From assembly GCA_037176705.1 (NCBI GenBank), contig CM073896.1, forward strand, positions 25,494,708 through 25,558,707: a stretch of DNA of 64,000 nt, given 5' to 3'. Positions within the stretch are counted from its first letter, which is position 1, and each line of letters starts with the position of its first letter. The translations under genes and the position numbers were made by a program. Positions 1-12,254 of this stretch are shown piece after piece. The stretch comes from Molossus alvarezi (lineage: Eukaryota > Chordata > Mammalia > Chiroptera > Molossidae). The notes under the pieces are model-generated. The model was not told the origin of the DNA. It did no database searches and saw only the letters and a list, made by a program, of their open reading frames with translations.

Positions 1-770
1 AAAACAAAACAAAACAAAAACAGAGGTCAGCAGGAAACTTTTGAAGGTGAGTGATGTGATTATGGCATAGCTCATGGCGATGGTTCCATAGGTATACACA
101 TATCTCCAAACTCATCAAGTTGTTTACATTAAACGTGTGTTCAGTTCTCTGTCCATCACACCTCACTGAAGTAGTTAGACATTTTCACTGAAGTAACTGA
201 ATATATATTATTGAAGGGTAACATTATGTAAAGGTATGTCAGGTTTTTCATTTGATTACAAGTTTCTCTAAGGCAAGAACCGTATCTTATTCTTCTACCA
301 CCGATAGAATGTTATAGGTAATAAATATTTTTGACTTTTGAAAAAAAATTAAAAAGTGAAGATTCCCAAAGTGAATGGACACATATTGCTGTACTTTCTC
401 TTTTCCAAAAATGTACTTTGAAAGGAAAGGGACGAGTTTTCCTAGAGATGTATCTAATTGTTTGACAATAATTTGTAGTCCTTCCAAAATAGGACTAATT
501 ATCATCATGTAGGCAGGGAAGCTTAGGTTACAATTTGTAATTTTTAGCAGCCTTTTACTTGCAGTATTTTAGAGTTGCTGCAGCAGGAGGTAAATTTCTG
601 TACAGAATCATGTGAATTTGAATGGAAATACTTAAAATGCTGTATTATGGAATCACTGAAAGTCAGGTTCAGTGAAATAAATATATCTGCCCTCTGTTTA
701 TAGTATTTAAACCTCTCCTGTGTTCCACATAATGGTGATGTGGATTTTGGTTTCTCTAATACCCTCTTTT
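1..770. other. AT-rich DNA, no gene seen
   Basis: The first 20 bases are an AAAAC-type simple repeat. The rest is AT-rich, with only short chance open frames and no repeat that I recognise. Confidence 0.5.
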
Positions 771-940
771 TTATAACAGCTTTTATTGAAATATGTGTAC
801 CTGCCATACAATCCACATATTTCAAGCATATGATTCATTGATATTTTTTAGTATATTTACAGTCATGCAACCATTACCACCATCAATTTTAAAACATTTT
901 CATCACTGTAAACAGAAACCCTGTACCCTTTATATCCTCT
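771..940 (-). mobile_element. Old L1M 3' end fragment
   Basis: The plus strand reads as the reverse complement of a mammalian L1MA/L1MB-type 3'UTR. It has an 'aacagcttttattgaaat' start, then 'catgcaaccattaccacc' and 'gaaaccctgtaccctt' blocks. Divergence is high and no TSD is visible, so it is an ancient truncated copy. The subfamily is not certain. Confidence 0.7.
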
Positions 941-1143
941 TAAATGTACACGTGACTTGAATTGGTACTCACTTACAGATATAGTCTAATGCACTAGCCA
1001 ATATCTAGCCACTAGACAGATATGACTTGAGAATCTGAATGGTCTGAATTGAGATGCACTCTAAATGTAAACTACATAGAAAAAATTTAAATATCACATT
1101 AATAATATTTATATCAATTACATGTTGAAATTATAACATTTTC

Positions 1144-1390
1144 TTTCTTTCTTTTTTTTATCCTCACCCGAGGACATTTTTTCATTTTTTGTTCAGATAG
1201 AGCGGGAGAGAGAGAGAGAGAGAGAAAGAAACATCGACGTGAAAGGTACACATCGAGTGGCTGCCTCCCACATGACCCAACCAGGGCTGAGGACAAACTG
1301 CAACCGAAGTACATACCCTTAGCGGGAACCGACCCTGGGTCTCTCTGGACTGCAGGCCGACGCTCATCACTGAGCCAAACCAGCCAGGGT
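1144..1390 (-). mobile_element. VES SINE
   Basis: This is a tRNA-derived bat SINE in reverse orientation. The tRNA-like head (A box 'TGGCTCAGTG' on the minus strand) is at the right end near 1390. The body has the GA-rich block, and the 'cctcacccgagga' tail motif is at the left. It is flanked by a perfect 17-bp TSD, gaaattataacattttc, at 1127-1143 and 1391-1407. A clean TSD and near-consensus body point to a fairly recent L1-driven insertion. Confidence 0.93.
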
Positions 1391-1706
1391 GAAATTATAA
1401 CATTTTCATATACTATATATTTTCACATAAAAACACTGACAAAGTTAGCTGTATCTGTATCTTATTTTTTTTTTAATATGGCTACACGAAAAATGTAAAG
1501 CACACATGGGGCTTGCCCTCTGTTTCTACTGAACAGTGCAATCTAATAAGTACTGAATACAGTGCAATTAGTTTTCTCCCCTTTGGGACACCGTTTTCTA
1601 TTACTGCAGCCTTAGATTATAATAATTTTTACAAACCAGATTGCACAGTTTAGGTTTGTATTCTATTTCTCATCTACTAAAACCATGAGGTCCATTTTAA
1701 GAGAGT

Positions 1707-1900
1707 CCGGCTGGTGTGGCTCAGTAGTTGAGTGTTGACCCATGCATCAAGAGGTCACCAGTTCAGTTCCCTGTCAGGGCACATGCCCAGGTTGTGGACC
1801 TGATCCCCAGAGATGAGCCAGTCGATGTTCTCTCTCATCGATGTTTCTATCTCCTCTACCTCTCACTTCCTCTCTAAAATCAATAAGGGAAAAAAAATTA
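1707..1900 (+). mobile_element. VES SINE, second subfamily
   Basis: Forward VES copy of the shorter type: tRNA-like head 'ggctggtgtggctcag', B-box region 'ccagttcagttccctg', then 'gatgtttctatctc' and a short A tail near 1888-1898. It lacks the 'ctcgggtgagga' tail of the copy at 1144-1390. An imperfect TSD (ttttaagagagt-like) flanks it. Confidence 0.88.
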
Positions 1901-1907
1901 TTCTTAA

Positions 1908-2620
1908 AAGAGAGAGTTGCTGGTGGGCATCTCAACACGGTCCTGTAGATTATTTTATATATCCTAGTTACTTGCAAAAAGATTTTGCCAGAGCTTACCA
2001 TAAAATATATTTAAACACAGCAGTTTCAAATAAAGTCAAACAGCAACAAAATGAGATAGAGGAAGAATAAGTATTATTCTGAGAATAAAAGTTTTTATTA
2101 AAAACTTTTTAAAAAAGTTTACTGTAAACTTGATGAGTCATCAAACTCAAACACTCTTACCAGAGAAAAAGAAAAATATAACCACTTCTTCTTGGTCTGA
2201 TGGTAGAATAACATAAAATTTGGAATCATCCGTTATTAGGAACCGAACTTCTTATAAGGTGGCCTCTAAAAGTTAAAAAGAAAATATACATAAATTTAAA
2301 AGAGAAATTCCTGTGAGGTGAAGAAAATCACAGCACCTTTAAAATCTACTGCTGCTACAATTAGGTATCTCGTTGATAGCCCTGCTTACATGGACTTGGC
2401 GGCATATTTTCATCTCAGTTCTGAAATAATGGTGACATGAATAGCAGCAGTATGAGCCTTCTTCACCAAATTCCATAGAGTACGTATTTGAAAAATCAGT
2501 GGTGAAATTTTTCAACAATACTATGAATGATTAAAAAAACACACACACAAGGTTTGATTTAATAAAAAAACATAACGAGGTCAATTAAAGAGTTGTGAAG
2601 TACATGTGGGGAAAATTATT
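1908..2620. other. AT-rich DNA, no gene seen
   Basis: Very AT-rich. A/T inverted stretches near 2085-2120 could form a weak hairpin. There is a short AC run near 2540. No coding evidence. Confidence 0.4.
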
Positions 2621-2880
2621 TTAAGTTTTTTTATTTATTTTAAATTTTATTTACTTATTTTTGTTACAGATGTTTCTACTTTTTCTCCCATTGACACCCT
2701 CCTCCTACTCCCTCCCTGTCCCGTCTCCAGCTTTGTTGTCCATGTCCATCAGTTATGCGTACATGAATATAAGTTCTGTGGTTTATCTGTCCCAACCCTA
2801 CCCCCTCTTCTAGGGATTGTCAGTCTGTACCCTACTTCTACATCTCTGGGACTACCCTATTCCTCAGACTGTTATGTTCA

Positions 2881-5800
2881 TTATATTCCACATATAAGTG
2901 AGATTATATGATATTTGTCTTCCTCTGCCGGGCTTGTTTCGCTTAGGATAATACTCTCCAGGTCCTTCCATGTCATCTCAAAGGATAAGAAATGTTTTCT
3001 TCTTACAACTGCATAGTACTCCATTGTGTATCTGTATCACAGCTTTTTTATCCATTCGTCTACTGATGGACATTTGGGCTGTTTCCAGATCTTAGCTATT
3101 GTAAATAGTGCTGCTATGAACATGGGGGTACATATATTCTTTATGATTGGTGTTTCAGGCTTCTTAGGGTATATTCCTAGAAGTGGGACCACTGGGTCAA
3201 ATGTCAATTTAATGTTTAACTTTTTGAGGTAACACCATAGTGTTTTCCATAGTGGCTGCACCAGTTTGCATTCCCACCAGCAGTGTACTAGAGTCTCCTT
3301 TTCTCCACACCCTCGCCAACACTTGTTGTTTGATGATTTGTTGATGGTGGGCATTCTGACAGGTGTGAGGTGATACCTCATTGTTGTTTGAATTTGCATC
3401 TCTCTGATGATTAGTGATGTTGAGCATTTCTTCATATGTCTCTTGGCCATTTGTATGTTCTGTTTGGAGAGGTGTCTATTTTGTTCCTCTGCCCATTTTT
3501 AAATTAGTTTATTTATTTATTTTTTACTCCTCACCCGAGGACATTATTCCATTTTTTTGTTCAGATAGAGTGGGAGGGAAAGACAGAGAGAGAAACATCA
3601 ACATGAAAGGGACACATCGAGTGGTTGCCACCCACACAACTCAACCAGGGCCAGGGACAAACTGCAACTGAGAAACGTGCCCTTAGTGGGAACCGAACCC
3701 AGGTCTCTCTGGACCGCAGGCCAATGCTCTATCTGCTGAGCCAAACCAGCCAGAGCTCTCTGCCCATTTTTAAATTGGATTCATTGTTTTCCTTTTGTTG
3801 AGTTGTATGAGCACTCTATGTATATTGGAAATTAACCCCTTATCTGATGTGTCATCGACAATTATGCTCTCCCACACAGCGGATTGCCTTTCCATTTTGA
3901 TGGTTGTTTCTTTTGCTGTGCAGAAGATTTTGAGTACCATGTGTTCATTTTCTCCTTTGTTTATGTTGCCTTAGGTGATATATCAGTGAAAAATCTGCTG
4001 CATATGATATCTAAAATTTTGTTGCCTAAATTTTCTTCTAGGATTTTTATGGATTCACGAGTCACATTTAAGTCTTTTTATCCATTTTGAGTTTATTCTT
4101 GTGTGTGGTATAAGTTGATGGTCTAGTTTCATTTTTTTGAATATAGCTGTCCAATTTTCCCAACAACATTTACTAAAAAGGCTGTCTTTACTCTATTGTA
4201 TGCTCTTGCCACCTTTGTCAAATATTAATTGAGCATAATGTTTTGGGTCAATTTCTGGGTCCTCTGTTCTATTCCATTGATCTATGTGCCTGTTCTTGTG
4301 CCAGTACCAGGCTGTTTTGATTATAGTACTTTGTAGTATAACCTGATATCCGGTATTATGATCTTGCCTACTTTGTCCTTCTTTGTCAAGATTGCTGTGG
4401 CTATTTGGGTTTTTTTTGGTTCCATATGAACTTCTGAAGTATTTGTTCTAGTTCTGTGAAATATCTCGTTGGTACTTTGATGTGGATTCCATTGAATTTA
4501 TAGACTGCTTTGGGTACTATGGACATTTTAATGATGCTAATTCTTCTAATCCATGAACAAGGTATGTGCTTCTACTTTTTTATATCTTCCTCTATTTCTC
4601 TTTTCAATGTTCTGTAGGTTTCTGCAAATAGGTCCTTTACTTCTTTGGTTAAGTTTATTCCTGGGTATCTTAATTTTTTGGCTGTAATGGTAAATGGGAT
4701 TGTTTTTTTAGTTTCTCTTTCTTTGAGTTCATCCTTGGTGTATAAGAATGCCATCGATTTCTTGACATTAACTTTGTATCCTGCTATTTTGCCAAATTCA
4801 TTTATTAAATCTAGTAGATTTTTTATGGTCTTTAGGGTTTTCTATGTATAATATCATGTCATCGACAAATAGTGACAGTTTCACTTCTTCCTTTCCAATA
4901 TGGAACACTTTTATTTTTCTTTTATGTCTCATTGCTGTGGCTAAGACTTCCAGTACTATGTTAAATAAGAGTGGCCTAAGTGGACATTCTTTTCTTGTTC
5001 CTGTTCTTAAGGGAAATGCTTTTAATTTTTGCCCATTGAGTATGATGTTGGCTGTAGGTCTTTAATATATGGCCTTTATTATGTTGAGATATGATCCCTC
5101 CCTTCCCAAATTCCTGTGTGTTTTTATCAGAAATGGGTGCTGGATTTTGTCAAATGCTTTTTTGACGCCTAATGATATAATCATATGATTTTATCTTTCA
5201 TTTAGTCTATGTGATGTATCACATTTATTGATTTGCAAATATTGTACCAGCCTTGCATCCCTGGGATAAATCCCACGTGGTCATGGTGAATACTTTTTTT
5301 GGTGTATTGCTGGATCCGATTTGCTAGTATTTTGTTCAGGATTTTGGCATCTATGTTCATCAGGGATAATGGCCTGTAGTTTTCTTTCTTTGTAGTGTCT
5401 TTTTCTGGTTTTGGAATTAGAATTATGCTGGCTTCATAAAATGAGCTTGGAAGGCTTCCTTCTTCTTGACTTTTTAGGAATAGTTTGAGGAGAATGGGTG
5501 TTCTTCTTTGAAAGTTTGGTAAAACTCCCCCAAGAAGCCATATGGGCTTGGGCTTTTGTGTGCTGAGAGTTTCTTGATTACATCTTCAATTTCCTTTGTT
5601 GTTATTGGTCTGTTCAAGTGTTCTATCTATTCCTGGTTCAGTTTTGGGAGACTATGTGTTTTTAGAAATTTGTCTGTTTTGCTTAGATTGTCCAATTTGT
5701 TGCCATATATTTGTTCATAGTATTTGTTAACAATCCTTTGTATTTCTGTGGTGTCAGTTGTTACTTCTACTCTTTCATTTCTGATTTTGTGTAATTGGAT

Positions 5801-6934
5801 TCTCTCGCTTTATTTCTTGGTGAGTCTAGCTAAGGGTCCATTGATCTTGTTTGTCTTTTTTAAAAACAGCTCTTTGTTTCATTGATCCTTTGAATTGTTT
5901 TTTAGTCTCCTTGTCATTTATTTCTGCTCTAATCTTTACTATTTTCTTCCTTCTACTTGCTCTGGGGTTTTCTTTTTGTTTGCTTTCTAATTCTTTAAGT
6001 TGTGAGGTTAGGTACTCAATTAGAAATTTTTCTTGTTTCTTGAGGTGGGCCTGTAGTGTTATGAACTTCCCTCTCAGAACTGCTTTCGCTGCATCCCATA
6101 GATTTTGTGTTGTTTTGTGTTCATTTTCGTTGGTTTCCAGGAAGTTTTTAATGTCTTCCTTGATCTCTGTGGTAACCCATTCATTGTTCAATAGCATGCT
6201 ATTTAGCCTCCATGTTTTCAAATGTCTTTGCATGTTCTTGTTGCAATTGATTTCTAGTTTCATGCCATTGTGATCTGAGAAAATTTGTGCTATGCTTTCA
6301 ATCTTCTTGAACTTGTAGAGACTTAGTTTGTGCCCTAACATGTGGTCTATCTTTGAGAATGTCCCATGTGCACTTGAGAAGAATGTTTTGATGTGTAATT
6401 ATCTGTAGATATCTATTAAATCAATTTGATCTAGTGCTTCATTTAGAGTCTGTGTTTCCTTGTTAATTCTTTGTCTGGATGATCTATCCAGTGATGTCAG
6501 TGGGGTTTTGAAGTCCCCTGCTATGATTGTATTGCTGTTGATTCTCCTTTGAGGTCCTCCAGAATATTTTTAATATATTTAGGTGCTCCTGTATTGGGTG
6601 CATATATGTTTATCAAGGCTATATCTTCCTGTTGGATAGATCCTCATATGTAGTGGCCTTCTTTGTCTCTAGTTATGGCATTCATTTTGAAATATAATTT
6701 ATCAAATGGGAGTATTGTAACCCCAGTGTTTTATTCCTTTCTGTTTGCTCGAAAGATTTTTTCTTATCCCTTTATTTTCAACCTATGTGAGTCTTTTCTA
6801 TGAGTTGGGTCTCTTGTAAACAAGATATACGTGAGTCATACTTTCTTATCCAGTTAGCTACTCTGTGTCTTTGTAGGAGTATTCAATCTATTTACATTTA
6901 AGGTGATTACTGATATGTACTTATTTATTGCCAT
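2881..6934 (-). pseudogene. L1 ORF2 pseudogene (endonuclease/reverse transcriptase)
   Basis: The reading direction is right to left. The start codon (cat on the plus strand) is at 6932-6934, and the stop (tta) is at 2881-2883. With the 271-bp SINE insertion plus TSD removed, the length is about 1,260 codons, the usual L1 ORF2 size. Recognisable pieces are the endonuclease near 5826-6341 ([15 protein letters not shown] segment), the reverse transcriptase region around 4600-5500, and the C-terminal cysteine segment with '[18 protein letters not shown]' in the 3037-3450 stretch. Multiple frameshifts and stops separate these pieces, so no protein can be made. Confidence 0.88.
3506..3757 (-). mobile_element. 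VES SINE nested in L1 ORF2
   Basis: Reverse VES copy with the 'cctcacccgagga' tail motif at the left and the tRNA-like head at the right. It sits inside the L1 ORF2 sequence. A perfect 19-bp TSD, ctctgcccatttttaaatt, lies at 3487-3505 and 3758-3776 and is itself L1 sequence. The SINE therefore post-dates the L1. Confidence 0.95.
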
Positions 6935-6980
6935 TTTTGTTTAGTGTGGTTATATTTTTCTTTTTCATTTCTTCTATTAA

Positions 6981-7770
6981 TTACAGTAGTCCTTTCAATA
7001 TTTCTTGCAGTTCTAGTTTGATGCTAATATATTCCCTTAGCATTTTTTTTTTTTTTTTTTTTTGGTCTGGGAAATTCTTTACTTGACCTTGTATTTTGAA
7101 TGATAGCCTTGCTGGATAGAGTAGTCTTGGATTCAGATCCTTGTTTTTTATGATCTTGATTACTTCATGCCATTTTCTTCTGTCCTATAGTGTTTCTGTT
7201 GAGAATTCAGCTAATAGCCTTTTGGGGTTCTTTTGTAGGTAACCTGTTGCTTTTCTCTTACTGCATTTAGGATTCTCTCTTTGTTTTTAATTTTTGGCAT
7301 TTTAAATTACTATGTGTCTTGGTGTGGGCCTATTTGTGTTATTCTTACTTGGGGCTCTCTGTGCTTCTTGAACTTGAATGCCTTCTTCCTTCACCAAGTT
7401 AGGAAAGATTTCTGTCACTATTTCTTCACATATATTCTCTAACCCTTGCTCATTTTCTTCTTTTTCGGGGCCTCCTATGATGTGAATGTTATTAAGTTTT
7501 CCAGTTGTCCCACAGTTCTCTTAAGCTGTCTTCCTGTTTTTTAATTTTTTTTTTTTGGTTTTCTGATTGGTAGATTTTTATTACCCTGTCTTCTAATTCA
7601 CTGATCCCGTCCTCAGCTTCCTCTAGTCTGCTGGTTAGTCCTTCCAATGTGTTGTTTATTTCCGCTATGTCATTCTTCATTTCCACTTGGTTGGTTTTCA
7701 ATGTCTCAATATCTTTACTCATGGTGTTGATATCCTTTCTCATGCTGTTGAGCTTCCTCCAGGTCATGGC
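6981..7770 (-). pseudogene. L1 ORF1 pseudogene
   Basis: Right-to-left L1 ORF1. The longest open piece (7492-7767) encodes the coiled-coil segment ending in SLRELWDNWK, matching residues 41-126 of the intact ORF1 at 52735-53616. The true N-terminus was removed by the deletion near 7783. In the C-terminal domain a run of 21 T (7043-7063; A on the coding strand) replaces a 7-A lysine tract and breaks the frame. The stop (tta) is at 6981-6983. Confidence 0.85.
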
Positions 7771-8239
7771 TCTGAAGTCTACCTGGTAACTTGCTTAACA
7801 CAGAGTTCCAGTCCAGTCCACCCTCCTTCTGCTGGAGCCCAAGGTGAGTGGCTGAGGCTAATTTAATGCTCTGTCCTGGCCCTCTGTGCTGTAGAGGTGA
7901 CTTGGGATTTTAACCCCGAGGGCACTGCTCACAGCTAAGACTGCTGCTCTCCTTGGGCTCCCAGCCCACCACCCTTTTGCGCCTTGGCAGACCTACCAGT
8001 GTTTCTGATTATATGGTGCTCTCCTGCTGCTTTCTGTTGCTGTTTTCCAATGATTTGTCTTTATTTTAGTTGTAGTTCCCATTTGGTCCTGGGAGATCAT
8101 CTGTGTGGCTTCCATTCAATCTGCTGCCTTTTTTTTCTTCCTCCTATTTTAGCAGTTTTAAAGAAAACTAAGAATCAATTGGAATGGACCGCATATGAGA
8201 AATTTAAAAATGTATATACTGGTTTTAGTCAAGTCTGAA

Positions 8240-9600
8240 AGAGATAGAATTGAACTGAATACAGGGAAGTAAGAAGAACATTGTAGAAATGATGTAGGAG
8301 AGGTAGCTCAGAGCTGGGACTTTCTTGTAGACTCTGAAAATAAGTTTGAAATGTGATGTTTACAATTTAAACATCAGTTGACTACTTTGGGGGGCAAGAG
8401 AGAAATCAAGTTAGTGCATTTCAGACATGAACATTAAGATGCGTTATAAATACTTAGGTATAGGAGTTTGGAGCTCACGAAATAGATCAGAACCAGATAT
8501 GTAACTTTGAACATCCATAGAAAGTTAAAGAAATATTCTGAAAGTAACTATAAATAGAATAGAACAAGGGGCACTGCACTCATAAATATTTGTATTTCAA
8601 CTAGAGATGCTGATGCCAGAAAAGAAAGCTTAGAAGGAGCAGTGTGTGGGATAGAACAAAAACCAGGAGTGTCATGCTCCATGGATTCCATGAGGCTGTG
8701 ACAGGGATTGGGGGGTTGGGAATGGGGGATTAATTATCAAGTGTGCCAAATACTGTGGATAGGCTGAGTAAGAAGTGTCATTACTGAGAACATTGTTGAC
8801 ATTGACAAGAGTGGTTTCAGTGATGCAGGTAAAAAAAAAAAAAAAAAGATTTGGAAAGTGATAAAGTGGATCATGGATGCACAATTAGTAACTTTTTCAA
8901 GAATTTTTTACTTAAAGGAACAACAACAAAATGAAATAACTGAGCAGATACAGAATTAAGAGATGCTTCTTTGTTTGTTTTGTTGTTGTCTTTAAAATGA
9001 TGGTAATGAGCTTGGCCAGTGTAGCTCGGTAGTTGAGCATTGACCCATGTACCAAGAGGTCCCCAGTTCGATTCCCGGTCAGGGCACATGCCCAGGTTGT
9101 GGGCCCAATCCCCAGTCGGGGGCATGCAGGAGGAGGCCAATCACTATTTGCTCTCATCAATGTTTCTATCTCTCTCCCTTCCTCTCTAAAAATCAATCAA
9201 GAAAAAATTATATTTAAAATGGTGGGAATGATACAATAAGAGGGAGAAATTGATGATCTTGGAGGAGATAGGAACAAGATGTCAGAAGCCTGAGCATATA
9301 TGAAAAGACTGGCCTTAGGAGATTTGGGGATACTTCATTCTTTGTCATAAAGAGAAAGCCGATAGTACATGACAAGATACAGATGAGGCGGCAGATTGAC
9401 TGGAGGGATTCTGAAGGTATTTCTTTCTTCTTTTTCTATTTTGTCAACAAAGTGTGAAGCAAGGTCATCCGCTGAGATGGAAACAAGGGATTTGTCTTAT
9501 TACACAAGTAATAAAGAAGCGACTATAATAAAAAGAAGCTGTCTGGACCTGTTTTCAAGGTTGTATACTACATTTTCCTTCCAAGTAAACCTGCCGCTGT
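8240..9600 (+). repeat. Ancient interspersed repeat, family not named
   Basis: Blocks such as 'gacattgacaagagtggtt' and 'gaagcaaggtcatccgctg' belong to a high-copy mammalian repeat that I recognise by pattern but cannot name. Related segments in the same orientation lie at 22380-22690 and 34765-35680. It is interrupted by a VES SINE at 9010-9212 and by an A run near 8829-8846. A RepeatMasker run would settle the name. Confidence 0.45.
9010..9212 (+). mobile_element. VES SINE
   Basis: Forward copy of the shorter VES type. It has the B-box region 'cagttcgattcccggtcag', the 'catgcccaggttgtgggc' block and the tail 'ctctctaaaaatcaatcaa'. The TSD is 19 bp with two mismatches (8991-9009 and 9213-9231, starting tttaaaat). 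Confidence 0.92.
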
Positions 9601-10496
9601 CTACATGACTCTAAATGATTAGAGGATTATCTCCGATCCAGATGCTTGATAGTTCTATGTCACTTCTTACAGTGTAGGGTTTATGAGTAGGTTATGGAGG
9701 CCAGAATATATACCCAACTGCTATTTTAGTCACATTTTCCTTATTTTTTGAGTCATCAGTATTTAGAGGAAATCTGGAGGATATCCAAGAGATTATCTAT
9801 ACGTCAGGCTATTTAAAATAAAAGATTAGGTAACATTTATGTTTCCATGAAACAATGTGTATGTGGAAATTGAACATAGATTCTGTTCCTGTTCATAGAC
9901 ATAAAAGATATAAAAACATGTCACAACTAGAGCATGCCAGATAAATGCATTTATTTTATTTCCTGGGAACTACCAAAAATCTGATCAAAAGACAAACATG
10001 AAGATTGGTACTTGGATTGTGATTATTATATATTATTACACTTTATCTGAAAGGTAGTTCCATTTTGACATGAAATTTCATGCAGTTTATAACCTGCATA
10101 ATAAAGTGGTCATTATCTATTGGAACTTAAGTTGGTATTGCAGTTCTTATCTTGGGGACACTGATGAATCTTTAAAGATTGGTGGATACAAGAAGAATCT
10201 ATAAATACTATTTAGAAAATATTAAAAAAACAATTTTATTCTTTTGGCAATATCTTATATTATTTGATCTGGTTTGTTGGTTTTATGAATTCATTATTTA
10301 TTAACTAGATAAACTTTTTAAATGTGCAATTTCAATTTGTTTAGAAAAATCTCTTTGTAACTTGACTCTCTTTTATACTATGGCTTTCTTAAAATAGGTT
10401 TCTATAATAAATTTATAATATACCTAAGTTGAAGACATATGAGACAATTGATCCCTCCAAATCAGTAAGGACTTCTAGTTATAATGTCATAAATCT
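9601..10496. other. AT-rich DNA, nothing recognised
   Basis: No open frame of note, no repeat that I can name, no splice-like structure that I would defend. Confidence 0.4.
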
Positions 10497-10690
10497 TGGG
10501 CTCTAGAATAGGTAATCCTGAGTTCCAGTTCTGCAATCTCCAGTGAGTTGTTGTATAACCTTAATTAGGTCACTTAATTTCTCATAAACTATATCTTCTT
10601 ATATGTAAAATGGGGAAAATAGTAGCACCTCCATAGTTGTAAAATAAATCAAGGCGGTGAAATAAAACACTTCTGCAATGTATTAAACAT
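10497..10690 (+). repeat. MIR SINE relic
   Basis: Weak but ordered match to the MIR core and 3' part: 'gagttccagttctgcaatc', 'ccttaattaggtcactta', 'gtaaaatggggaaaatagta'. It is highly diverged, as expected for MIR. Confidence 0.65.
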
Positions 10691-11398
10691 GTGTGCAATG
10701 GCAGCAATGGTAGCAGTATGTGGAAATTTCTTTATAGGGAATGGCTCCCAGACATTCATTTCTTCATCTCTTTTTGGACTTTTCATTTTTAATTATTAAA
10801 ATACAAATTATTTGTGTGAAGCTTCTTTTGGGTAACTATTTTTTTACATGTTTCAGATTTAACTTGTCAACTTCCCAAAAAACTGTATTAGAATTTTGAT
10901 CAAGAGTATATTGAATCTATATATAAATTTGGAGGACTTATGATCCATGCAAATGATGTACCTTTTGAATTGAATCCTCTTTAATATAGTTCAATAACAT
11001 TTTATATTTTTCTGTAAACATTTTACATATCTTTTGTTAAAAATTTTCTAAGAACTTTATATTTGATAGTATTATAAATGGTGATTTTGATAAAAATGGT
11101 AATATGATGATTGCATTCTTTAACTGTACCCTCCTGGTGTATAGCACTCATTTTATTGTAGTATATAAGCCATTGTTAAACTCTCTTATTTTCTCTAACA
11201 TTTTTTATAGATTCTTTTGATGTTTATCTATATACTGTAACAATAGTACCTATAAATAATAATGATTTTTGTTATTAATAATTCAAATACTTTTTTCCTT
11301 TTTTTCACTGTGCTATGACTCTCTGAATTACAGTAAATAAAAACAATGATAATGTCCATCTTTATTATGTTCTTGATTTTTAAAAGGTAGACTTTTAG

Positions 11399-11640
11399 TC
11401 CTGGCCTGTGTGGTTAGAGTGTAAGTCCACGCATTGAAGGGTCTCAGGTTCGACTCCCAGTCAAGGGCATGTACCTGGGTTGCAGATTTGCACCGGCTCT
11501 GGTCAGGGTGCGAGTGGGAAGCAAGCAATCAGTGTGTCTCTCTCATTCACATTAATGTTTCTTTTTCTCCTCCCCTCCTTCCACTCTCTATAAAAATCAA
11601 CAGAAAAAATATCCTCAGGCAAGGATTAGCAAAAACAAAG
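11399..11640 (+). mobile_element. VES SINE
   Basis: Forward copy, tRNA-like head 'gtcctggcctgtgtggtta', B box 'ggttcgactcccagtcaa', tail with 'tcctcaggcaaggatta'. A diverged TSD (aaaggtagacttttag against aaagtccatttttag) flanks it. Confidence 0.9.
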
Positions 11641-11667
11641 TCCATTTTTAGAAAAGCAGACTTTTGT

Positions 11668-11925
11668 ATTTTTATTTTTTCTTAATTAATTAATTTATTT
11701 GTGTTACAGATGTTTCTCCTTTTTCCCCCACTGATCCCCCCCCCCTTTCCGCCATTTCCCCAGCTTTGTTGTCCCTGTCCATTGTTCATGAATACATGCA
11801 TGTAAGTTCTGTGGTTTATCTCTCTCCCCCATCCCCTCTTCTAGGGCTAGTCAGTCTGTACCCCACTTCCACATCTCTGGGACTACCCCATTCCTCAGAC
11901 TGTTATGTTCATTATATTCCACAAA
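11668..11925 (-). mobile_element. 5'-truncated L1 3' end
   Basis: T-rich tail, 'tgttacagatgtttctcc', the C-rich 3'UTR tract and 'gttctgtggtttatctctc' are seen, ending at the last bases of the 3'UTR (near the ORF2 stop). It matches the 3'UTR of the L1 at 51912-57757 on the opposite strand. An imperfect TSD (aaaagcagac / aaaaacagac) is present. Only about 260 bp was copied. Confidence 0.88.
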
Positions 11926-12254
11926 TAAAAACAGACATTTTTAAAGTTCTTTATTCCTCCCTCTATTTTACATTTTGTGAAGAGTTTTATAATAACTTAT
12001 AAAAATTGAATTTATCATTTTAACATAAAGATTGAGATGATCATACAGTATTCCCTTTCAATTTGCTAAAAATCTAAGGACATGCAGATGTTAAAACATG
12101 CTTATATTGCTGGGTTAACTTGACTAGACCATAGTGTACTACCTTTTCTCTGTAATGCTGAACGTAGCTCTTTAAAATCTTGTTGAAGACTTTTGCATCT
12201 ATGCTCACGAGTGAGATTGGTATGTAGTCTTCTATTACTTAAATGAAGTGTATC

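Larger units (their letters stand above)
2622..8155 (-). mobile_element. Near-full-length L1, minus strand
   Basis: An L1 LINE read from right to left. It has a 5'UTR (about 7785-8155) homologous to that of the L1 at 51912-57757, a damaged ORF1 (about 6981-7770), ORF2 (about 2881-6934), and a C-rich (plus-strand) 3'UTR ending in a T-rich tail near 2622-2660. It is interrupted by a VES SINE at 3506-3757. The 5'UTR/ORF1 junction carries an internal deletion of roughly 550 bp relative to the 52-kb copy. No convincing TSD remains. It is full of stops and frameshifts, so it is dead. Confidence 0.9.
10855..12250 (-). mobile_element. L1M ORF2 relic, minus strand, with nested insertions
   Basis: The plus strand shows scattered reverse-complement L1 ORF2 blocks in the correct order: 'ttgatcaagagtatattga', 'gatagtattataaatggtg', 'gagatgatcatac', and 'gcatctatgctcacgag' near 12190. 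It is an ancient reverse-transcriptase segment. It is split by a VES SINE (11399-11640) and by a younger L1 tail (11668-11925). Confidence 0.65.
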
